Source of the DNA: Merluccius polli
Lineage: Eukaryota > Chordata > Actinopteri > Gadiformes > Merlucciidae
Direction of reading: 5' to 3'
Length of the DNA stretch: 64,000 bases
NCBI GenBank assembly: GCA_030340625.1
Contig: JAOPHQ010001150.1
Span: forward strand, 84,501 to 148,500
Part shown: in pieces, positions 56,591-64,000 of the stretch
How the letters are laid out: the number at the start of each line of letters is the position of its first letter
How positions within the stretch are numbered: the stretch's first letter is position 1
The notes under the pieces: generated by a model
The model's input: the letters and a program-made list of their open reading frames with translations, nothing else
The model's database searches: none
What the model was told of the DNA's origin: nothing
Position numbers and translations under genes: made by a program

Positions 56591-57352
56591 CTTATGCTAC
56601 ATCGACACTACTACGTTTTCGGTTTTATATGTTTTTTTAAAACGAAAATGATCTCCGTCCACACTAGCGTTTTAGCACCTTATCAGAAAGAATCTCCATC
56701 CATACTACCACGCCTGAAAACGCATATCACATGACCATGCATGGTCATGTGACCAGTGTGCCGGTATAAATAGGAAGCAGCTTGTCTACTCTGCGGTTGG
56801 TTAGTTGCAGAAAATATTAGGGAGGAAGAACATTGTACGGCTGATAACGCCGCTGGACACAGGGATTGTCGCAAATGGCTCGAATAATAGCTTGCGTCCT
56901 GCGCATGTACTGTAGGTAGTAGTAGCATTATAAAATGCAGAATCTAACTGCACAAGAGCTGCTAGGATAGACAACAAGGTCATACACGCCTGTAATTTGT
57001 TATCCATGTTGGTTGAATTAACCGCCTCGAGGCTGATGAGGTTTGTTTTCTTCCGGAAAAGGGTCACATGATAGGGGCGTGACGAATCAGGGAAGGACAC
57101 ATCATGACTGATAAGACCCAATCAGGAAGCGAACGTGGGTGTCTGCTTCATCGGCTCCGTATCCGCCCGTCCACACTAGTCCAGACTGAAACGCAACCTC
57201 TGAGTTTTCAAACAAAAACTGGGTCAGCAGTGTTTTCAATAATCTTCATTTTAGGGGTTGTAAAACACCGGAGTAGTGTGTACCCTAGGCGTAAATGTGG
57301 CAAAAGTTATGCGGTTTAAAACAAAAACGTAGTAGTGTGGATGTAGCCTTAG
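56591..57352. mobile_element. DNA-transposon remnant with GCTACATC...GATGTAGC ends
   Basis: Inverted ends TATGCTACATCGACACTACT and GTAGTGTGGATGTAGCCTTA, followed inward by ACTACGTTTT words on both sides. The terminal pattern is typical of a teleost hAT-like family. No TSD could be confirmed and there is no intact ORF. A short palindrome, GACCATGCATGGTC, is inside. Confidence 0.65.
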
Positions 57353-59820
57353 CCGGCCTTTTCTTTGCCTGTGCCCAGGGGTACACACATGCACAGAGCC
57401 TACCCAGGTGAAACCATTATATGTCTGGGTAAATCAGTGTTGGGATATGTATTTTCTGTTTGGGTTAGGTTGTAAATTGTAAAACTGTAAATATACATTA
57501 ATGCAATGCAACATTTATTAGGTTAATTAAACATTTGCTAATTGGTAGGAGCCAAGGGGGAGAGGAATTGTGTATATAACGGCTGAATTCCCTTAATTTG
57601 GGGTTAAGAGTAGAAGACAGCCTGACCTATGTACAGAGCCAGTGAAAAAGAGCAATCGAGCGAACAAATGATGCTTGTAGATATTGTTAATATTGTACAT
57701 AGTGTAGATAGTTTGGTGGTGGTTGTTTTATGAATTCTCTGTGAGTTTTTTCAAGTTAAGTACACTTAACTTGCATATTTTTTAGCTTTTCGCTTTTTTT
57801 GTGGTTTGCCTTACAGCTCACAACCCTCACTCTGGGCAGAGTGTGACACAAACCAAGGGGAAAAAGACATTTCTGGATGCACTGTATGAGATTATGAGGA
57901 TTAAACTCTGATCTCGCCACCATAATATCACAATGGAAGCTGGCCAGGCATGCAACAAACAGACCAAACATGAGGGGTGGGGGGGGGGGGGGGGGGGGGG
58001 TTCATAAACTTTATATATTTTTGAATCGCAACAATTAGCATTTGGGGCACCCAACATGTTTATATTTTGTGCTCCAAAAAGATTTTTTTTTTCTCTCCTT
58101 GGGTTGGCACACCCTATATATTCCTTGTATTCTTTGAAACGCTACCATGTAAGACTGCATTTTATCAATTTATTATATTTTAGGCATATAAAAGGGCAAT
58201 TGGTCAGACATCAAATTATTTACTGATCAATCACACCAACAATTTCAGCAACCTGTCTACCTAATTATTCTATTTTATTAGGTCTCTGTTGTCGTTATGT
58301 TGAGTATGATGCATTGACTTCCTCGTTTTAGTTTTAAATGAACCTCCATCCTGCATTAATGAGTTAATCGCTTGAATATTGCAGCTGGTAAAGATGGAGC
58401 TCATTTTAATATATTTATATATATTTATTTTATATATTACTTTACATACTGCTGGGTAGCTTGTGAATTTCCTGTTGGGACCAATAAAGCCTTATTGATA
58501 TAATATATTTGTATTGTTAATCTGAATCTGCAGAGAGAAGAGCGACTTCTGATAGAGATATCCGTTTCCGTTACAGGTTTCGGATATTGCTTTGTAAAAT
58601 TCTTCGTCAAAAATCGTTTCTGGTTTTGTTGTTTTGTTGTTAAAAAACTATATTCTCCTTGTATTTGTTCTTCTTGTCATGTTCTTATTCTTCTTGCTTC
58701 TTGCCTGTTAACTGGCGTACACAGCTCATAGGAATTAAGCAAACGGAAATTGTGTTGCTAGACCCGCATAAGCTACAATTTATGACCCTGTCTCAGCCTA
58801 CTCCTAAAGCAGTTTACTATCGCACTGTGCAATCTCGGGCGCAACTCGAGATGGACTTCTAATGGAAACGCAAATAAACGCAGCATTGATATTATAAGAT
58901 ATTACTTAGTAATTAGAGGTACACTGTTTAGAATTCAGTGGCATCTAGCGGTTAGGTTGCAGATTACAACAAACTGAATACCCCCCCTCACCTCTCCCTT
59001 TCCAACGACATAGGAGAAGCTACAGTTGCCTGTACTGTCCTGTAAGGTGCCAGTAGGTGCTAGGGGTGCAATAAATACTGGTAACTGTAATTGAATATAT
59101 GGTCCAAATCTCAACGAGTACTCGTGTACTCGTTTTTTTTGTCCAAGTCTGCGATAGTTTCACCGATGTAGCCTACACATAGCCTATCGAAATTCACCTG
59201 TATACAGTATGTGTTACATTCACACTGGAGCTCCACTGGCTACGCAGTTTTTTACCTGCGTTTTACTGTTGTAGAGCTAGCAGGATACACTTCTACACAG
59301 CCATTTTAATGTTATATCCATTGGGAACATTTTGTAACGTGAGACGTATCAGGCTTAAATATGCAATCACTCATAGCTGTGATCGCGTCTTTAGCTCCCC
59401 GCGTCAGATCACTGTAATTCGGAGCGTGAATATCTGTTGAATATCCAATATATTTCTGTCGTGGAATTTATCAACTGTACACCACATAGAATAAGTAACC
59501 GCCCTATAGTTTCTAGTTAATTACAAAAAAACCTTTCTCCCCCTAATTGGAACCTGTTAAGTTATTTAGCATTCGCATTGTCACTGTAGCCACGAAGTCT
59601 AGTAGCCTAATATGGCCATGCTAATCTACTCACTTCTTTATTGTGTAGATTCCTTTAGTTGTCTAGAGTCTTTGCAGACATGTCTACCTCCCCCTATAGT
59701 GTATTGCAAATGAACTTGTCCTTTCCCGCCTTGGGAAAGGACAAGTTAAGGATATGTATGAGAATTAGCATATCTGTTATATGTTGTATGTGTATTTATG
59801 ATTTAGATTTAGATTTATAT
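57353..59820. other. No gene seen
   Basis: Contains a poly-G run (57978-58000), a TTCTTCTTG-rich stretch (58665-58700), a LINE-tail-like motif (58467-58500), a hAT-terminus-like TAGGGGTGCAATAAATACTG at about 59061, and a dispersed repeat motif at 59395-59455. No coding domain was recognised. Confidence 0.5.
59713..59747. repeat. Perfect 15-bp hairpin
   Basis: AACTTGTCCTTTCCC, loop GCCTT, GGGAAAGGACAAGTT. Confidence 0.9.
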
Positions 59821-59828
59821 ATATTTAG

Positions 59829-59984
59829 TAGTGGTGGGCATAGATTAATTTGTTTAATCTAGATTAATCTAGATTAAAATGGCTCATTTGAATTCCGTTG
59901 AAGGCATTCATAATGTGTGTGCTACCTAAATAATGACGAAAAGTAAGTCTGCGCTATCGTAACCCACCCCGGACCTACGACCGA

Positions 59985-60017
<33 letters not shown>

Positions 60018-60289
60018 GCGCGCGATCGTAACCCATCCCGGACCTACGACCGACGGGGGGAGGGGGGTGCGCGCGAACGTAACCCATCCTGGACCTACAA
60101 CCGACGGGGGGGCTGTCACCGGGCAGAGGACGCAGCCGTTCCGCAGCGCAGCCTTCCTTGGTGGAGATCCGGTATAGACCCAGCTCCCAACCCAACTTTG
60201 ACAATAGATTAACGGCGATATTTTTTTTATCGCGTGATAAGAGTCTCGCGTTATCGCAGCGCGTTAAAGCCGATAATGGCCCACCACTA
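59829..60289. mobile_element. hAT-type element, 461 bp, carrying G/C minisatellite
   Basis: Ends TAGTGGTGGGCATAGATTAA and CGATAATGGCCCACCACTA, with 7-of-8 matching flanks ATATTTAG/ATATTTGG (59821-59828 and 60290-60297). The TAGTGGTGGGC terminus and TTAATCTAGATTAATC words are a known fish hAT type. The minisatellite sits in its middle. Confidence 0.88.
59952..60110 (-). repeat. Copy 4 of the GTAGGTCC G/C minisatellite
   Basis: Three units with CGTAACCCACCCCGGACCTA, CGACCGACGGGG, G-runs of up to about 29 bases and TGCGCGCGATCGTAACCC. Confidence 0.88.
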
Positions 60290-60430
60290 ATATTTGGACT
60301 CATACCGGTGATTGCGTCTTTAGTTCACCATGTCACATCGCTAATTCAGAGTGTGATGATCTGTTGAATATCCAATATCTTTAACTTAAAAAAACAAATA
60401 CTTTCAAACTAGGTAAAGTGCTATGGAGCT

Positions 60431-60485
60431 TATTTAATTACATATTTAATTATTATTAATATTATTATTATTATTATTATTAATG
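60431..60485. repeat. (ATT)n microsatellite
   Basis: An interrupted run of ATT/TTA units. Confidence 0.8.
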
Positions 60486-60754
60486 ATTTAATTTATTTAA
60501 TACACCACCACAGTAGCGCTATGCTGCTATTAAGTTTTTTTCAGTTTTGATGTCGGGACGTCCCTGGCGGGTGGACATTATTGTAAAATGTATTGAACAC
60601 GGGGGAACGCCCCCCCCCCCCATGGCCTTGGAAAGGCTTGAATACGTGATTGTGACAGTTTGTCTTTGATTGTAAATCCAAAACGTTATCTGCTATATGG
60701 GAGTACAGCTTCGGTCTTCAGAAAACAAGCCAATTAAGGCATATCTGACTTGGT

Positions 60755-60962
60755 AAGAAGTGTGTGTGTATTAGAGAAATCATTTCAGATTCGGACCCCA
60801 TTGGTCTGGTTCGAGAGGTTTTGGACAATTCAATACATTGAATGACTTCCCGCTTGTGTTCTCTGTTAAATAAAAAGTTATTTACTCAGACACTTGTGAG
60901 AGCGGACCTCCATCATTTCATCATCCACACACCAGCATTCTGGCAGCCGAGAAGAATATACC
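60755..60962 (+). mobile_element. LTR-like segment, copy 2
   Basis: Shares TCCCGCTTGTGTTCTCTGTT, AAATAAAAAGTTATTTACTC, GCGGACCTCCATCATTTCAT and GCAGCCGAGAAGAATATACC with 22050-22260. The sequence behind it, from 60960 on, differs from that behind copy 1. If this is the 3' part of a 5' LTR, the following 3 kb would be leader and internal region, but no gag or pol was recognised there. Confidence 0.45.
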
Positions 60963-62722
60963 ACAAATTGACGTCACGAACAGGATTGACTGAATGCGCG
61001 AAATCGTTGACCAGAGACCAACTCGGCGCAGTTTAGACCCAGAAGAAGTGTACACAAGAGGTGAGTTCACCTAACTTCTGGTTTTATACTGTGTGCAGGT
61101 GTTTTCTGTCATACGGTGGGTCCGCAACAAAAATAATCTCTGCGGAGAAGAATAGGCTGGTGGATGATGGATGAGAGAGTTCCGTTATAAATTTACTAAA
61201 AATATACTTAGAGAAACAAAATGAAATTAAAGTAACAAATCAAACAAAACAAACTAGAAGTAACAAATAAGTTTAGAAATAAAACATACAAATAAAAAAG
61301 GAGAAACAACAGCTTAAGGGATTGAGGACGTCAATGGGAGACAGATTAGCGTGTGCAGAAGTTTAGAGAAAAAACCCATTGACAGCAAAAAAGAGTGAGT
61401 CGGGGAAGAATGAATGAAGAGTAGCGCTCATCACTCGATAAGCAAGATGTCATTGGTTCTTAACGTGCACCAATTTGAGAAACACAAAACCAATGACAGA
61501 TCAATGTATGTGTGATATGCATGTTCGGATGCATCGTGTGAAGGAGACATGTTTTGAGTGAGACAAAAGCCTTGGGTACATTCGATGAGTGCAGTTTACG
61601 GTCTAGCCCAAGGCAAATGTGAAAAAATTTAGTGAGTGAAGCGGCACTATCAGAGTACTGAAAGTGTCAGTGAATGTGTATGCATTGTGTATGCTATTTG
61701 CGCTCTAAATATGATTAATGAAAAGTAGTTTAATTACAGGAGTGACGACTCCTTACGTAAAAATTGTAGAAAGAAGTCTTATTATTTCTTGAAGTTGTGA
61801 AACTATTTAGATTAAGAAACTGCTGGCGGAAGCCTAGAGAAAGACTCGCAGGGGCGATGCAAAGACTTCCCTAACTGGGGGGCCACCAGATTTCCCCCTC
61901 TGATTCAGAAGGCCAGACTCCGCTCTCTCTGAAGTCACTTTGACAAGTGAACTGCGCATGTGAGGATTTTAGGAGGAGCTACAGTTTACACAGACACACC
62001 CACGCCCCTACTGCACTCTTGGAGCTACAAGGGGGGAGAAGGCAGAATGAGCCCTAGTACAATAATTATTTTTATTGGTGGTCATTATTTGATCATGAAT
62101 TTTATAATCGAGACTTTTAAATTCATAAATAACCCTATGTTGACAGATGCTATTACTGCGATTAAAGATGTTATGTTACAACTGATTGATTACTCTTAAA
62201 TTTCTTCTTGTCATTAATGTGAAGCAAATTTGCTTGAATAGACATTGAATCTCTGTTTTGTTTATTCTTTTCCTTTATCTACATTTGTACGAGAATCCTA
62301 AGCGAAGGAGGGGACCTCCGTGGCCAGGGGGCTCCTTTCCAAAGAAACATCTCGAATGTCTTGTGTGGTGTCTAATAATGATAAGAAATTACAAGGTTAA
62401 CAAAGAAGGAAAGGAAATAAATTAATTAAAAAGGGGAGAGAGAAAAAAAAATAGTATTAGAAATAGTAGGGATAAAAATAAAAAACATACTAGGAAACGT
62501 AGATAATAAAGGAAAGGAAAGTTGGACATGGCAAAATGGGATGGTGACAGTTAGTGGTGATTGTTAAAACAGGGATTTATTTAGAAAGACAGAGAGCAGA
62601 GAGAAAGGGAGGATGCCTGCCCCAGAGATGAAAGTAATAAATCAGGCCATAGCCCCCTAGTAGTAGAACTCAGGAGATCTAAGAGAGAGAGGGGCAATAA
62701 AGAGTTAGGCAGGAGTTTACCC
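60963..62722. other. No gene seen; possible retroelement interior
   Basis: Purine-rich, non-coding-looking sequence. Words such as GGTGGGTCCGCAACAAAAAT and GGGGGCCACCAGATTTCCCC occur once each. No conserved domain was found in any frame. Confidence 0.4.
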
Positions 62723-62900
62723 TATAATAATGATAATACATTTTATTTGAAGGTGCCTTTCAAGACACACAAGGTCGCCTTACAGTGCAAAGTGGTAAAG
62801 GGACAACAAGCTCAGTATATCCCATGGGGATCACAGGACTTAGAGGGGTTAGAATAAAACATAATAAAGAAAGCACTGTGAACATTAGAACATTTAAGGA
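62723..62900 (-). mobile_element. LINE 3' tail fragment
   Basis: AATAATGATAATACATTTTA then TTGAAGGTGCCTTTCAAGAC aligns with the 3' tail of the LINE at 11839 (AATAATGGATTTTATTTTAA, AAGCACCTTTCAGGTCAC). The same orientation implies a minus-strand insertion. Confidence 0.6.
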
Positions 62901-64000
62901 TCTGTTGGGACATAGAAAGTACACATGTAGAGATCAACTATGTATTAGTGTCTGTTATTTGTTTCTGTGTTTTCTGTTGATTTGTTTTCTTTGAGAAATT
63001 GTTTTATAACTGTGTGTAAAAGTGTTTTCGTGCTTTGTGGGACAATTAGCAGACCAACAGCTCAGTTAAGTTGGGTACTATTCATTTAAATCAGAAGTTA
63101 TCTCCTCTACCACTCGTCCACAGAAGTCCAGGGGTCAACCAGCGCTGGGGACTCTTGTAAGAGTTCAGGGAAATTCCCCCCTCACCAAACTGAGGTAGTG
63201 GGACCCACCCTAAAAGGACCCTGCGGAAGTGCGGTAGTTATTACAATGTAAAAACCTGATACGCAGTGTTGCGTGTGTTACAATACAACAAGTTCATCAT
63301 TGGGTTGCTTACAATACCTCCATAGTGTGGTGTTGAAATAGTTAAAAGAAAGTTTGTTCTGGGTTGCCAGGGTTTACCGGTAGGTGTGTCTCCAAGTGGA
63401 CTGCTTGATATATGTCCCACCCCTGTTGTCATGGCCAGCCATATCTTACTTTCCATGTGTTTTGTTGAAATAGATTTCATTTTGTTTTAGTTTTAGTTTT
63501 GTGTATTTGTTAAATTGTCAAATTGCTTTGGTCAGACAAATGTTGTCTGAACATGCCAACAAAAGTGTCTGTGATGTGAATGAAGTTAAACCAGGTGGAG
63601 ACAACAGCTCCCCTACTGCTAGAAACCTGCACTGCATGTTGTAGTCCAGGAAGTTTTCTGCACACATGCTTCCGTGTGTGTGTGGGTTTGATAGTTGTTA
63701 TCCCCAGTGGCCAACTTGCAAATAATGTCCTTATGTCCAGCCCTATCCTATGGGCTGGACATAAGAATCAGACGATTTATCCCCATACACGGCATCCTAT
63801 AACAGGCCAGTAGGGAAGGCTGGTTAGCCTATGACGGGTAAGATCCCACCTTGAAACCCCGGGAAAACCTAAGGCAGGCAGGCACAGTCACGATTACTTG
63901 GCCAAGACACTGAGCACTGATTCACTTGATCATAAAGTGACGGGAAGATGGAACCATCAAACGAGAAACCATTTGGGTTGAAAGGTGGAGGATAGGATAG
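62901..64000. other. No gene seen at the window end
   Basis: Apart from the hairpin at 63730, no recognisable gene or element boundary. Confidence 0.45.
63730..63766. repeat. Perfect 14-bp hairpin
   Basis: CTTATGTCCAGCCC, loop TATCCTAT, GGGCTGGACATAAG. Confidence 0.9.

Overview
This window reads as nuclear DNA of a teleost fish. It holds one well-preserved vertebrate gene (a txnip/thioredoxin-interacting-protein homologue with six exons), teleost-type L2/Rex1-like LINEs, a Ty3/gypsy chromovirus, many hAT and Harbinger elements, and long CA/TG, AT, GGAA and poly-G/C tracts. The species cannot be named from sequence alone. All boundaries, target-site duplications (TSDs) and reading frames below were read by eye.

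Layout. 1-1.9 kb: 3' end of a Ty3/gypsy chromovirus pol with a tandem repeat behind it. 3.0-3.9 kb: broken Harbinger transposase (minus strand) abutting a LINE 3' end. 3.95-14.68 kb: head-to-tail array of a non-autonomous rolling-circle element whose ends match Helentron/Helitron2 structure (short terminal inverted repeats, 3' hairpin, CTAG end); its last member is interrupted by a 5'-truncated LINE. 16-24 kb: several hAT-type elements with exact 8-bp TSDs and a 2.2-kb element with a 5-bp TSD. 24.1-29.25 kb: two large palindromes, the first with almost identical 1-kb arms. 29.4-38.9 kb: a gene pair, namely a C2H2-finger/TNP2-like transposase pseudogene and a SAMD3-like gene with a PB1-like start, followed by two more fold-back elements. 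39-44.3 kb: hAT elements and satellites. 44.9-51.5 kb: the txnip gene, with a Harbinger remnant in intron 1. 51.6-64 kb: no recognisable host gene; decayed LINE and gypsy fragments, MITEs and LTR-like segments.

How it fits together. The only gene that looks like a functional host locus is txnip: all six exons join in frame to 390 codons, with conserved cysteines and both PPxY motifs, and a polyadenylation signal follows. The transposase/SAMD3-like pair looks like the coding content of a large DNA transposon; the transposase copy is dead (two frameshifts and one stop), while the SAMD3-like exons are nearly intact. Everything else is repeat-derived. A G/C-tract minisatellite recurs at four distant places, three of them inside unrelated transposons.
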